Source of the DNA: Winogradskyella eximia
Lineage (GTDB): Bacteria; Bacteroidota; Bacteroidia; Flavobacteriales; Flavobacteriaceae
Direction: 5' to 3'
NCBI RefSeq assembly: GCF_003386165.1
Contig: NZ_QRDV01000009.1
Coordinates: forward strand, 124,001 to 188,000
DNA: 64,000 nt
This document shows, piece after piece, positions 1-10,800 of this stretch. A program made the translations under genes and the position numbers. Each line of letters starts with the position of its first letter. Position 1 is the first letter of the stretch. A model generated the notes under the pieces. That model was not told where the DNA came from, did no database searches, and worked only from the letters and a program-made list of their open reading frames with translations.

Positions 1-47
1 TGAAGTTTACATGTGAATCATAAAAGAGATGATTGAACTTCATACGC

Positions 48-85
48 AATGGCTTATACTATATAAGTATAGCTCATGAGCCATT
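48..85. other. Imperfect long hairpin downstream of mpl
   Basis: Outer arms AATGGCT (48-54) and AGCCATT (79-85) are complementary, and inside them ATACT and AGTAT form a second short stem. A further 7-bp pair, TGAAGTT (1-7) with AACTTCA (36-42), lies just before. There is no clear T-tract, so this is not a textbook terminator for the minus-strand gene that ends at 143. It could be a structured 3' end belonging to the gene beyond the window edge, or chance in AT-rich DNA. Confidence 0.25.
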
Positions 86-96
86 TGTTACTCTAA

Positions 97-114
97 AATA
101 ATAATAATAATAAT
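97..114. repeat. (AAT)6 trinucleotide repeat
   Basis: Six perfect AAT units lie in the non-coding tail downstream of the mpl stop codon. This is a simple-sequence tract with no evident function; it lies outside any gene, so length changes should be neutral. Confidence 0.7.
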
Positions 115-142
115 ACCCTACAACAAAATCAGGATGATAAAA

Positions 143-1498
143 CTACTTAATTAAGTTTTTCACCTCATCAAAATCCAAACCACCATAATTACCCGAACTC
201 ATTAATAACAAACTCTTATTATCAAATTTTTGAGAGAACAAGAAGTTTTTAAAGTCTTCTGGATTGGTATAAATGATTAAATCATCGCGCTCAAAAGCAT
301 TCGCAATTTGGTCTTTTGTAACTTCCTCTAGTTTCTTAATTTCTACAGCATGTGGTGAATAGAACACAACAGCAACATCTGCTGCATCTAAAGCTCCTTT
401 GTATTCTTTTAGGAATTCGGCATTAAGACTACTATAGGTATGTAACTCTAAACACGCTACTAAAGTTCTATCACTAAATTGTTCTTTTACCGCTTTGGTC
501 GTCGCCTCTACTTTACTTGGTGAGTGTGCAAAATCTTTATAAGCTACGCTTGTCTTAGATTCGGCAATTTTCTCTAAACGTTTGCTTGCTCCTTTAAACG
601 TAGAAATGGCTTCGTAGAAATCGTCTTCATCAATGCCCATATGTTGGCAAATCCATTTGGCACCAGCTAAATTATTTAAGTTATGTGCTCCAAACACTTC
701 AATTGGCATTGGACCTTCTGGAGTTTCTAATAATGTTTCTCCATCTTCAACCGTATATTCTGGAGTTTTGTATGCTATTTTCCGAATCTGATTTTCTGAA
801 GCTTCCACAACTCGTTTTACTTCAGGATCTTCTTCGTTATAATTAATACTTCCACCTCTCACAATAGAATCTACAAAAATGCTAAACTGCTCCACGTAGT
901 TTTCATACGTAGGAAAGACATTAATATGATCCCAAGCAATACCACTCAACAACGCAATATTAGGTTTGTATAAATGAAATTTTGGTCGCATATCAATAGG
1001 TGAACTTAAATACTCATCACCTTCTAACACCATAAAATCATTCTCTTCTGTGAGTTTTACCATCACATCAAAACCTTCTAGCTGTGCACCAACCATATAA
1101 TCCACATCTCTATTATGATAATGCATCACGTGCAAAATCATAGATGTAATGGTTGTTTTCCCATGACTTCCGCCAATAACCACACGTGTTTTATTTTTGG
1201 CTTGTTCGTATAGAAATTCAGGATAACTATAAATCTTTACACCGAGTTCTTGGGCTTTTAATAATTCCGGATTATCCGCTTTTGCATGCATACCTAAAAC
1301 TATCGCCTCTAAATCGGAAGTAATCTTTTCAGGATACCAACCAAAAGCATCTGGCAATAAGCCTTTAGCTTCTAATCTCGATTTTGAAGGCTCGAAAATG
1401 GTATCGTCGCTTCCTGTAACTTTATAACCTTTATTGTGAAGTGCTAAGGCCAAATTGTGCATTGCTGCACCACCAATAGCGATAAAATGTACGTTCAT
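143..1498 (-). CDS. mpl: Mpl-type Mur ligase (UDP-N-acetylmuramate:murein peptide ligase)
   Basis: Cytoplasmic ATP-dependent ligase of the Mur family. Mpl attaches recovered tripeptide (L-Ala-gamma-D-Glu-meso-DAP) to UDP-MurNAc during cell-wall recycling. The N-terminal Rossmann motif IAIGGAAMHNLA (residues 6-17) replaces the GIGGxGM of MurC. The ATP P-loop GGSHGKTT is at about 109-116, followed by the EGDEY metal-binding motif and a C-terminal ligase domain with the AHSPSK stretch. The length of 451 residues fits Mpl. MurC is the main alternative, but the IGGxAM start and FAHSPSKV motif favour Mpl. It follows the TolC gene by 33 nt on the same strand, so it may be read through from the efflux operon. 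Confidence 0.8.
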   Translation of the reverse strand: MNVHFIAIGGAAMHNLALALHNKGYKVTGSDDTIFEPSKSRLEAKGLLPDAFGWYPEKITSDLEAIVLGMHAKADNPELLKAQELGVKIYSYPEFLYEQAKNKTRVVIGGSHGKTTITSMILHVMHYHNRDVDYMVGAQLEGFDVMVKLTEENDFMVLEGDEYLSSPIDMRPKFHLYKPNIALLSGIAWDHINVFPTYENYVEQFSIFVDSIVRGGSINYNEEDPEVKRVVEASENQIRKIAYKTPEYTVEDGETLLETPEGPMPIEVFGAHNLNNLAGAKWICQHMGIDEDDFYEAISTFKGASKRLEKIAESKTSVAYKDFAHSPSKVEATTKAVKEQFSDRTLVACLELHTYSSLNAEFLKEYKGALDAADVAVVFYSPHAVEIKKLEEVTKDQIANAFERDDLIIYTNPEDFKNFLFSQKFDNKSLLLMSSGNYGGLDFDEVKNLIK

Positions 1499-1531
1499 AG
1501 TATGCTTAAATGTATACCGTAAAAATACTAT

Positions 1532-2935
1532 TTATAATTCAGGATTTACAGCCAAACTATTAAAAAGCTTCGCTTTAGTACTAAAAAACTTATTCTGAAT
1601 TTCTATAGCTTTTAACTGACCATCAATCAATTTAGACTCGCGAGAATTCACTAAAAACAATGAACTTTCACCCAGTTGAAATTTACGTTCTTCCGCTTGT
1701 AGCATACGCTGATAATCCGAAACCATCTCTGTGGTGATTTCATTTTGAGTGACGTAAGATTCTAATTCTTGCTTTAATGCCGTAATCTTATTTTCTAGAC
1801 TAACACGTGTGGCATTTATTTCGAATTCTGTGTCTTGCATTTTAATTTTTGCCAGTTTTAAATCACCGCGTTCTTTCCTTAGAAACAATGGAAAACTCAC
1901 ATTTAATCCTCCTTTATATTCGGCCGTATTAAAGGTTCTCGCAACATCTGGTGTTTCCGTTAAGAAATTATATTCTGCATTTATCTTTGGCAAAAGCTTG
2001 TTCGCTTTTAGTCGTTTATCAACCTCCAAACTCTCTAATTTGTAACCTAACGACATCATTTTTGGGTGCTCATCTAACAGCATATCCTGATCTCGAAGCT
2101 GATTAATATTGAATGTGGCATCTACAATTGGTTCCGTATTAATATCTGGAATAATATTGGGCTGCAACTCTACAGGTATATTATTTTCTAGCCATAAAAA
2201 ATTTGATAATTCTAAAGCCGCTTTCATCAATTTCACCTTAGATTGTTCTAAGCCCAACTTTCTATTATTAACAGCAATGCGCGCTTCTGTAGCATCAATC
2301 TCTGCATTCTCTCCTACTTCTACTCCTTTCTGAACACCTATATAACGCAACTGTGCATTGACCAAAATAGTTTTGTATAACGTTAACTCGTTATACGCTT
2401 GTAACCATTCAAAATACACCAAAGATGCTTCAAATAAGATGTTGTTGACATAAATATCGCGATCAGCTTTAGCTTGTTCTCTAAACAACTTGGCCTGTTT
2501 TAAATCCGCCATTCTATTATTAATCAATAAACCTTGAGCTAAGGAAACCGAAACTCCAGCACTGTATAAGCCATCATCGGGAACGAAGGCTTCAGGATTT
2601 AGATACTGACCAGAATTATCATCAAAACTAGCCTTCAACTCTACACCATACCAAGTAGGAATTTTAAAAGTCCCATTTAGTCTATCATAATACGCTGTGT
2701 TTTTGAATTTCTTACGATTGTAATCCACTTCAATTTTTGGATCGAAAGCTCCACGAGATTTCAAAAGTTTTGCTTGACTTTCGTCTATAACCAATTCGGC
2801 TTGCTTTACGATAGGATGAAATTTCTTTACAAAACCTAAATACTCATCAAACCGAAGCACATTAGATAAATCTTCCGTTTGTGAAAATCCGATAACACTA
2901 AAACCAATAAGAACTACTGTAAGTATGAATCTCAT
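1532..2935 (-). CDS. TolC-family outer membrane efflux protein
   Basis: Predicted outer-membrane channel of a tripartite export system. A signal peptide (about residues 1-18, ending GFSQ) is followed by long alpha-helical segments typical of the outer membrane efflux protein family, for instance the helix-rich EARIAVNNRKLGLEQSKVK region and a C-terminal coiled-coil-like stretch. The 467-residue length is normal. It is the last gene of a tight minus-strand run: TetR regulator, ABC protein, HlyD adaptor, TolC, with only 3 nt between the adaptor stop and this start. Together these would span the envelope. The substrate cannot be told from sequence. Confidence 0.85.
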   Translation of the reverse strand: MRFILTVVLIGFSVIGFSQTEDLSNVLRFDEYLGFVKKFHPIVKQAELVIDESQAKLLKSRGAFDPKIEVDYNRKKFKNTAYYDRLNGTFKIPTWYGVELKASFDDNSGQYLNPEAFVPDDGLYSAGVSVSLAQGLLINNRMADLKQAKLFREQAKADRDIYVNNILFEASLVYFEWLQAYNELTLYKTILVNAQLRYIGVQKGVEVGENAEIDATEARIAVNNRKLGLEQSKVKLMKAALELSNFLWLENNIPVELQPNIIPDINTEPIVDATFNINQLRDQDMLLDEHPKMMSLGYKLESLEVDKRLKANKLLPKINAEYNFLTETPDVARTFNTAEYKGGLNVSFPLFLRKERGDLKLAKIKMQDTEFEINATRVSLENKITALKQELESYVTQNEITTEMVSDYQRMLQAEERKFQLGESSLFLVNSRESKLIDGQLKAIEIQNKFFSTKAKLFNSLAVNPEL

Positions 2936-2938
2936 CTG

Positions 2939-4288
2939 CTATTTCTTTTTTGTTTTTGTTGCTCCTTCTGGTTTATAATAATTAGGAGGAAAACCATTTA
3001 ATTGCCTCCATAACTCATACCAAATTGGCACATCTTCTAATAATGCCATGGTAAATGCACCAGAACCGGCTCTAATATCTTTTGGCCAAGCTTCTTCGTC
3101 TTGATCTGGTGCTAATAACACTCTAAATTTTCCGTTATCACTAATGAAGTTTTCTACAGCGACAACTTTTGCACCATAGGTTCCGTAAGACACATTTGGC
3201 CAACCACTAAACACAATTGCTGGCCAACCATCAAACTGAACACGGACTTTAGCACCAACATAAAGTAGCGGCAAATCAATTGGTTTCACAAAAGTCTCAA
3301 CGGCTAAATCTACTATTGCTGGCATAATACCTACCAAAGCTTCACCTTCTTTAAAAGTTTGACCAATACCTCCTCGTATGGCTTTATTAATGTAACCATC
3401 GTAAGGCGCAGTAACAAACTGTAAATTGTTTCGCATTTGATAATTTGAATATTGATTATCTAACTTACTCACTTGCGCTTCAGTATCGAACTGACTAGAT
3501 TGTGCAGTATACTTATCGCTTTGCGCTTTTGAAATCTTATCCGAATATGCTGCATTCACTCTAGAAATTTCAAATTGAGCATTGAGAATTTCATTCTTGC
3601 TTGCTAATAATTTATTCTCTTGAGAAATAAGTTTGGCTTCTGTTTCTTGAAGCTTCAATCGTTTATCTTCAACATCTCTAGTGGCTTTAAATCCTTCTTC
3701 TTGCAAGGTTACCGTTCTGTCAAACTGACGTTGTGCAATTTCTTTGTTTGTTTTAGCCGCTTCAAAATCGATACTATCACTTTGTGCTTTTAATTTAGAT
3801 TGCAGTAATTTATTCTTCGCCTGCTCTAGTTTTAAACCACGCTCGTTTGCCAGCGCACCAATTTGTCTGTTTAAGGCTTTTACTTTTTCTTCATAAGAAC
3901 CTACAGATTGTGCCTTTGCATCGCGTTGCTGACCTGTACGTGCTACCAAATTAGGATCGAAATACTCACTTTTAATTTCAGAGATTTTCATAATAGTATC
4001 TCCTTTAGCCACAAAATCACCTTCGCTTACAAACCATTGCTCAATTCTTCCAGGAATGGGAGATTGAATCGTTTGTGGTCTTTGGTCTGGCCTCAGCGTG
4101 GTTACATTACCGTTACCTGTAATGTTTTGCGTCCATGGTAGAAATAGAATAATGAAACCAATAATAGCAAATGCGGCTAAAAACTGATTGAAGTATTTGT
4201 AATATCTGCCGTGAAACACACGCTTACCTGATTTAGATTTGGTAATGTCCACAGACTTATGTAATTGATTATGAGATATATTTAACAT
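2939..4288 (-). CDS. HlyD-family membrane fusion (adaptor) protein
   Basis: Periplasmic adaptor linking an inner-membrane ABC protein to TolC. A cytoplasmic N-terminus of about 33 residues is followed by one membrane segment (about 34-50, AFAIIGFIILFLPW), then a biotinyl-lipoyl-like half (SPIPGRIEQWFVSEGDFVAKGDTI), a long coiled coil (about 120-280, rich in Gln, Lys and Glu), the second lipoyl half (FVTAPYDGYINKA) and a beta-barrel domain. 449 residues is standard for type I-secretion-like adaptors. The gene lies 11 nt after the ABC gene and 3 nt before the TolC gene, so one transcript is very likely. Confidence 0.87.
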   Translation of the reverse strand: MLNISHNQLHKSVDITKSKSGKRVFHGRYYKYFNQFLAAFAIIGFIILFLPWTQNITGNGNVTTLRPDQRPQTIQSPIPGRIEQWFVSEGDFVAKGDTIMKISEIKSEYFDPNLVARTGQQRDAKAQSVGSYEEKVKALNRQIGALANERGLKLEQAKNKLLQSKLKAQSDSIDFEAAKTNKEIAQRQFDRTVTLQEEGFKATRDVEDKRLKLQETEAKLISQENKLLASKNEILNAQFEISRVNAAYSDKISKAQSDKYTAQSSQFDTEAQVSKLDNQYSNYQMRNNLQFVTAPYDGYINKAIRGGIGQTFKEGEALVGIMPAIVDLAVETFVKPIDLPLLYVGAKVRVQFDGWPAIVFSGWPNVSYGTYGAKVVAVENFISDNGKFRVLLAPDQDEEAWPKDIRAGSGAFTMALLEDVPIWYELWRQLNGFPPNYYKPEGATKTKKK

Positions 4289-4299
4289 GATCTGTTTCT

Positions 4300-5961
4300 T
4301 TAGATTATTTCACCTTTTTTAAGTGTAACGACTTGGGTACAACTTGCTGACCAATCGTTATTTCTACTTACAACAACTAATGCCCATGGATTAGATTCAT
4401 CAGTTAAAAACTTAATGATTCTTTTTACTTCAACAGGTTCAAATTGATCTAGAGGATCTTCTAAAATGAGAACCTTCGGCTTATCAACTATAGCTCTAGC
4501 GAGTACAATTTTCTTTGCGATGGTATATGAAATCTGTCTGCCTTCAGGATATAAAACAGTATTTAAGCCTTTAGGACTTTCTTTTATAAATTGATACAAT
4601 CCAACATTTTCAATTGCCCACATTAATTGATCATCTGAAATTTCAGGATTTCCAAACGTGATGTTTTCTCTTATGGTACCTTCAAATGGTGTTTCGTCTG
4701 CTAGAGATAAACCAAGATGCGATCTGTAATGATTGAGGTTAATATTACTAAGCATGAATTTATCTAAATAAACTTTACCTTTTGTAGGCTCTATAACTCC
4801 TGCTATTAATCGTAATAAACTCGATTTACCCGCACCACTCTCTCCTTTTACAAGCAGTCTGCTTTTGGGTTTAATTTTTAGGGAAACATGACTAAGAATA
4901 TCATCCTCTTTATTTGGCACTCTAAAAGAGACATTATCTAATTCAATATCAAAATTATCTTTGAACTCTGGCTTATCTCCATCTTGAATTTCTAACTCTT
5001 TATCTACAATCTGACCCATTTTTTCTAGTGACGTCAGCACATCATAAAAAGACTCTAAACCGAGAATAAGTTTCTCTACTGAAGCAATAACCAAAAGGAT
5101 AATAATTTCTGCGGCTACGAATTGACCAATGTTCATTTCTTGATTGAGAACCAATAAACCACCAATTAATAAAAGACCAGCTGTTACCACAACCTTAAAG
5201 CCTATCATTTGAATAAATTGAATAACCAAAATTCTGAAATGGCTTTCTCTCGCGATTAAATAATCGTTTACCAATTCATCATTTTTACTTAAAGCTAAAT
5301 TCGTTTTTCCAGATAATTTAAAACTCACGACAGCCCTTGCTACTTCTTGGATCCAATGTGCCACTTTATATTTGGATTTTGATTCCATAAGACTCGTATC
5401 CATGCCTTTTTTAGCCGTAAACTTAAATACGATAAAAATTAGAATGAGTAACAAAAATCCAAAAGCGATAAAGAATGGGTGGTAAAACGAAAGCAGAATT
5501 AAAGCAAAAACAATTTGTAAAATTGCAGCCGGAATATCTACCAAAATCTTAGCTAAACCTTTTTGAATATTCAAGGTATCAAAAAATCGATTTGCTAGTT
5601 CTGGCGGATAGTTATCGCGTAATTCATTCATTTTAAATTTAGGAAAACGGTAGGTAAACTCGAACGATGCTCTAGTAAAAATACGTTGCTGAATTGTTTC
5701 AATAATACGCATTTGCATCAATTGTAATATCCCTACAAACGCAACACCTATGGTTACAAGAATAACCAAAACAATCCAAGACGTGCTCACTTGAGCTCCT
5801 TGAATTAAATTGATAATGGCTTGAATTCCTAAGGGCAATGTTAAGGCCAAAAACCCAGAGAAAATGGCATAATAAATAACTTGCCTAACATCTCTTTTTT
5901 CTAGTTTTAAAAGACCTATTAGCCTTTCCCACGGAGACATCACTTCTTTTATATTCATCAT
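4300..5961 (-). CDS. ABC exporter-like protein with degenerate ATPase domain
   Basis: The N-terminal half (about 1-310) has five to six hydrophobic membrane segments of an ABC exporter; the C-terminal half (about 338-553) is a nucleotide-binding domain. Walker A is intact (GESGAGKS, 373-380). Other motifs are eroded: the Q-loop Gln is replaced (SLADETPF, Ala421), the LSGGQ signature reads ISYTI (477-481), Walker B ends LILED instead of LILDE (Asp501 where the catalytic Glu is expected to be shifted), the D-loop is DQFE, and the H-loop His is Arg533 (VVSRN). No C39 peptidase domain is present. It sits with HlyD and TolC partners under a TetR-type gene. It may bind ATP without normal hydrolysis; the family assignment is firm, the mechanism is not. 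Confidence 0.8.
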   Translation of the reverse strand: MMNIKEVMSPWERLIGLLKLEKRDVRQVIYYAIFSGFLALTLPLGIQAIINLIQGAQVSTSWIVLVILVTIGVAFVGILQLMQMRIIETIQQRIFTRASFEFTYRFPKFKMNELRDNYPPELANRFFDTLNIQKGLAKILVDIPAAILQIVFALILLSFYHPFFIAFGFLLLILIFIVFKFTAKKGMDTSLMESKSKYKVAHWIQEVARAVVSFKLSGKTNLALSKNDELVNDYLIARESHFRILVIQFIQMIGFKVVVTAGLLLIGGLLVLNQEMNIGQFVAAEIIILLVIASVEKLILGLESFYDVLTSLEKMGQIVDKELEIQDGDKPEFKDNFDIELDNVSFRVPNKEDDILSHVSLKIKPKSRLLVKGESGAGKSSLLRLIAGVIEPTKGKVYLDKFMLSNINLNHYRSHLGLSLADETPFEGTIRENITFGNPEISDDQLMWAIENVGLYQFIKESPKGLNTVLYPEGRQISYTIAKKIVLARAIVDKPKVLILEDPLDQFEPVEVKRIIKFLTDESNPWALVVVSRNNDWSASCTQVVTLKKGEII

Positions 5962-5964
5962 ACC

Positions 5965-6639
5965 TTACTTAGTAATAGTGTTAATAGTGAGTTCTTTAAA
6001 AAAGTCCGCTGGAGTGACGTCATTATTACAATCTGTAATTGACGTAAAATGCGATTTTAAAAAATGTTGATGCAGTGCTCCTTCAACAATAGTACTTGCT
6101 AAACTCGATGGAAATTTATATTCGGGATTAATATTAATAATCATATCACGTAAGCGTTTAATCATTCGCTTATAGACCACAAAATAGCCTTCTTTGTTTT
6201 CGCTATCGACTTCTTTAGTTAAGTATGATTTTGAGTACTCATTAATAATAATTCTGTTCAAAACAATCTCGTTAATGTGAGAGAATGTCACATCTTCTTC
6301 AATCGTTTTTGTAACAACATCAATTGCTTTAAAGAGTTGTTGCTTAGCATCTGGCATATTAAAAGTAGCAAATACCATTTGGTATTCTATCCAAGCCCAA
6401 TACCATGATGTTAAGTATAAAAGTAACTTATGTTTGCTTTCAAAATAACGATAGATTGAACTTTCATTAGACCCAATTTTTACACCTAACTTCTTAAAGG
6501 TAAAACTGTCAAAACCTATTTCATCTATTAAAAGAATACTATGTTCTATGATTCTCTTACCTAATTTTGAAGTTTCAGGATCTTTAATATAGATTTTATC
6601 TGGAACCGAAATTTTTAAACTTGAAAGTAGACTCTTCAT
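5965..6639 (-). CDS. TetR/AcrR-family transcriptional regulator
   Basis: Likely DNA-binding regulator of the efflux operon that follows 3 nt downstream. The N-terminal helix-turn-helix is visible as GFDSFTFKKLGVKIGSNESSIYRYFESKHKLL, a pattern typical of TetR; the remaining C-terminal helices would bind a ligand. An upstream in-frame TTG at 6660 would add seven residues, but that codon lies inside the predicted -7 promoter box (6658-6665). I therefore place the start at the ATG at 6639 (224 residues), leaving a leader of only about a dozen bases. As the first gene of its own operon it probably autoregulates. Confidence 0.82.
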   Translation of the reverse strand: MKSLLSSLKISVPDKIYIKDPETSKLGKRIIEHSILLIDEIGFDSFTFKKLGVKIGSNESSIYRYFESKHKLLLYLTSWYWAWIEYQMVFATFNMPDAKQQLFKAIDVVTKTIEEDVTFSHINEIVLNRIIINEYSKSYLTKEVDSENKEGYFVVYKRMIKRLRDMIININPEYKFPSSLASTIVEGALHQHFLKSHFTSITDCNNDVTPADFFKELTINTITK

Positions 6640-6657
6640 AATTGAATTATTTAATTG

Positions 6658-6665
6658 CAAAGATA
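6658..6665 (-). promoter_or_regulatory. -7 promoter box of the TetR/efflux operon
   Basis: TATCTTTG on the minus strand matches the Bacteroidota -7 consensus TAnnTTTG. It lies 18 nt upstream of the ATG at 6639, which implies a very short leader. No good TTG is seen at -33. The box overlaps the alternative TTG start of the regulator gene and so rules that start out. Confidence 0.6.
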
Positions 6666-6756
6666 ATAGTATTACTATTAATTTTAAATAATTAACAAAA
6701 ATTTATTACTTCAAAATTGAAGCTTAATCCACATGTATTAAAAGTATTATTGAGTA

Positions 6757-7710
6757 CTAGAGGTTAGTAATAGAAGTTTTCTCCTCTTTAAAAACTTCGA
6801 TATCAGGCAAGCCAACTATAGCTTTGTCTATCCACTCCAAAGCTTTATCCTTATCGTTTTTATGTTTATATATTTGTGCTAATCTATAATAAGCCCATTC
6901 TTTAGGCACACCGTCTTTAGAAGAATGATGAGACAAATAGGCTTTTAGACATTTTTCTCCTTTCTCTAATTGAATATTATAATCCGCACACACTTTACCT
7001 ATCTGATAATGCATGGCATTACGTTGGTGTTTTTGTTGTGCTTCTTCTAAATTCCCAATGGCTTTTTCTGGTTGATCTTGACCTTCGTAGAAGTCCGTTA
7101 ATTTTTCGTAACACGTTACAGATCCCCCAACTTTAATGGCTAATCTATAATATTTTTCAGCAAGTTCTGGCTCGTCATCATATTCATAGACATAGCCTTT
7201 TGCTAAGTAACCATCTACTTTAGAGAGCTCTTCTAATTCTTCAGCATATCTTTTAGCTTTAGAAAAACTTCCACCTACAATACCTGGTAATGACACATAT
7301 AATTCTACTAGAGCCCAACGAGTTTCAATATGATTTGGATCTAATTGTGCAGCTTTTAAAAAGGCTTCTTTTACATCACCAATAATACCTAAAGCTTCAA
7401 ATTTACTGATGCTTAATGCTTTCATACCCATAGCTCCACCATACTTATAATGGTAATTGGCATTTTCAGGACGTTTTTGTTTTAATTTTTGATATTGAAC
7501 AATAGCTTTATCCCATTTTTTTTGGTGACCATAAGCATCACCCAAAAGCTCAATAGCTTTTAAATCGTTGGGACTAGATTCTAAAAATGCACGCATTTCG
7601 CTTTGCGCTTTTACAAATTCCTTTTTAGCAATAAATGCTTCTGCATTCTCTATTGAAGTTTGTGAATAACAGAACGACGACAGCATTAAAACAAACAAAT
7701 ATCTAATCAT
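6757..7710 (-). CDS. Secreted/periplasmic TPR-repeat protein
   Basis: A signal peptide (about residues 1-16, MLSSFCYSQ) is followed by tetratricopeptide repeats through most of the 317 residues, for example AIVQYQKLKQKRPENANYHYKYGGAMG and AEKYYRLAIKVGGSVTCYEKLTDFYEGQDQPEKAI. TPR arrays are protein-interaction scaffolds; the partner is unknown. The gene is monocistronic between the efflux operon and the divergent alpha-2-macroglobulin gene. Export is to the periplasm or beyond, with no lipobox. Confidence 0.7.
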   Translation of the reverse strand: MIRYLFVLMLSSFCYSQTSIENAEAFIAKKEFVKAQSEMRAFLESSPNDLKAIELLGDAYGHQKKWDKAIVQYQKLKQKRPENANYHYKYGGAMGMKALSISKFEALGIIGDVKEAFLKAAQLDPNHIETRWALVELYVSLPGIVGGSFSKAKRYAEELEELSKVDGYLAKGYVYEYDDEPELAEKYYRLAIKVGGSVTCYEKLTDFYEGQDQPEKAIGNLEEAQQKHQRNAMHYQIGKVCADYNIQLEKGEKCLKAYLSHHSSKDGVPKEWAYYRLAQIYKHKNDKDKALEWIDKAIVGLPDIEVFKEEKTSITNL

Positions 7711-7730
7711 ATAATTATTAAATCTTTAGA

Positions 7731-7738
7731 CAAAAATA
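7731..7738 (-). promoter_or_regulatory. -7 promoter box of the TPR gene
   Basis: TATTTTTG on the minus strand fits TAnnTTTG and lies 20 nt upstream of the start codon at 7710. No matching TTG at -33 is seen. Confidence 0.5.
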
Positions 7739-7861
7739 CAATTTAATAACGCTCGGTTTCCTCAACAAATTGTTAACTTCACTCATCCAAATAAGACTTT
7801 CACTCAATAAGACTGTTTTTGGAATACATTTTGAATGTATTTTGCTATAAATATAAATCAC

Positions 7862-10800
7862 ATGAAACACTATATATCGCTATTTATGCTAATCTGCTTT
7901 GCTTCTTTTTCTAACGCTCAAAATGATTTTGAAAATCAATGGAAAGAAGTCACCAAACTAGAAAACGAAGGGCTCACAAAAAGTGCTTCCGATTTAGTTG
8001 AAGACATTTACAAAAAAGCCGTTAAAGCAGAAAACCCTGAGCAACGCATTAAGGCTTTACTGCATATCAGTAAATACATGCTTGTACTTGAAGAAGATGC
8101 ACAACTACACATTGTAAATCGCTTTAAATCTGAAATCGACACTACAAAAAACGTGGTTACCAAACATCTTTTAGAAAATATGTTAGCGACTATGTATTGG
8201 CAATATTTTCAACAAAGTCGTTACCAATTTTACAACAGAACTAAAACCTCTGAAAAAGTTAGTGATGATTTTAGAACCTGGGATTTAGAAACCATTTTTA
8301 ATGAAATCCATACCTATTACCAACGCTCTCTAGAAAATGGTATTTTGTTGCAACAAGAACCGTTGAGCAACTATAGTTTATTATTAAATGAAGCCGAAAA
8401 CTCTAAAGACTTTCGTCCTACGTTATATGATTTATTAAGTCATAATGCCTTAAGCTTTTACAAAACTGACGAAAGCAGTATCACACAACCTTCGTATAAA
8501 TTTACTATTGATAATGAAGACTTTATTGCAGACAGCAACGTCTTTATCAATGCAGATTTAAACTCTAAAGACACGTTATCGCTGCAACGTAATGCATTAA
8601 AGATTTATCAAAATTTAATAAAGTTCCATCGTCATAAAAAAGCAAACAAAGCATTTGTAGATGTAGATATAGAACGCTTGAATTTTGTAAAACAACATGC
8701 TACATTCCAAAATGCAGAAGATTTACTTATTGAAACTTTAAAGTCAGAATCAACAGCATTACAGACCTCTGAGCTATCGGCTTTATATGATTATGAAATT
8801 GCTTTAGCGTATCAACGTCAAGGCAATACTTATTACTTTAATCTTGAAGACAGCGCACTCAAGGATAAAAACCGTTGGAAATTAAAAGAAGCTATAGCAA
8901 TCTGTAATTCTGCAATTGAAATATTCCCAGAAAGCATTGGCGCACAAAAGTGTGCAGTTTTAATTGAGCAAATTCAACAACCAAATTTACATTTACAAGC
9001 CGAACAATTTATAGGTATCAATTCACCCTCAAGAACCTTAGTGACGTATAAGAATTTAGAAAAGTTAGATTTCAAAATTTATAAAATCTCTAACAATCAA
9101 TTAAAACGTTACAATAACATCTATAGGACAGAAGAAAAAGAAGCTTTTTTCAAAAAACTGAATCCTATTGAAACATTTTCGAGTGCATTAAAAACGGAAG
9201 ATGATTATCAAAATCACAGTACTGAAATTGTAATACCAAATTTAGCCAATGGCTTATATTTAATTAAAGCCAACACAGCTACTAAAGATAATGTTTTTGC
9301 TACAACACATATCCAAGTTACAGATTTGGTATTGGTTGAAAGCTATGAAAACAGTCATCATTTATACCAGATTATAGATAGACATAATGGTAAACCAAAA
9401 GTAGATGCTACTATAGAATTATCCTATTCAAATAACCGTAACAACAACAGAAAAAGCAAATCATTTACAACAGACCGTTTTGGAAAATTCGAGTTTAAAA
9501 AAGACGATAATTACTATAGAGATGTACAAATTAAAGTAACAGCTAAAAATGACACTGGCTATTTTGGCGAATTCTACATCAATAGAACCTACGACAACAG
9601 CCCAAATAATGATACACATTATAGAAATTTCTTGTTTACTGACCGTAGTATTTATAGACCAGGACAAACGGTTTACTTTAAAGGTATTGCCACAAAATCT
9701 AGAAACGGCAAAACAGAAGTTTCAGCAGATGAAGCTACAAAATTGAGATTGAAAAATGTTAATGGCGAAGTAGTTAGTGAACTCTTATTGCAGACCAATG
9801 AATTTGGTTCCGTACATGGTGAATTTATATTACCTAACGATGGTTTAACTGGTAATTTCACTATTGAAATGTTTTCTCATAATTCTACGTATGCTTATAT
9901 CTCAGTTGAAGAATACAAGCGACCTAAGTTTAAAACCCAATTTCAACCTGTTACTGAAACCTATAAAGTAAACGATAGTATTACCGTAAACGGAACAGCT
10001 ATAGCTTTTGCTGGTAGTAATATTACAGATGCTAAAGTGGTTTATCGTGTAAAAAGAAATGTGCGTTTTCCGAGCTGGTATTATTGGAGGCGCTCGTATT
10101 TTAATGCCGAAGCCCAAGAAATTACGTTTGGCGAAACAAAAACAAATGCTAAAGGTGAATTTGAAGTCACCTTTAAAGCTTTACCAGATGAAAGTGTTTC
10201 TAAAGATAATCTTCCTGTTTTTAATTATGAAATCACAGCAGACGTTACTGATATAAATGGCGAAACACGCTCTAGCTCTACCATTTTAAATGTTGGCTAT
10301 CATGCTATGACGCTCAATATTTCAGCACCTCAGAAAATTAATAAGGGTAAAAACGAGATAGAATTCTCTATATATTCACAAAATCTAAATGGACAATTTA
10401 CACCTGCAAAAGGGGAATTAAAAATATATAAACTCAACGCACCAAACCGTGTTTTAAGAACAAGACCTTGGCAAGCACCAGACTACCAAACGCTCTCTGA
10501 AACAGAATTTATAAACCTATTTCCGCACGACCCTTATGACGACGAAGGTTTATTAACCAATTGGAAAAAAGGAGACGAAGTTTTTAGCACAACATTTGAC
10601 ACTGAAAAGAACAAAACCATAACGCTTAAAAAACTTAAGAAATGGAATTCTGGCCAATACATCATTGTTGCAGAGAGTAAAGATAAATTTGGGCAACCTA
10701 TAAAAGACCAAATCTTCACATCGCTTTTTAGTGATAAAGACAAGACCATAGCAGATAACCAAATCTATGAAGCACAGTTAGACCAATCGACTTACGATGT

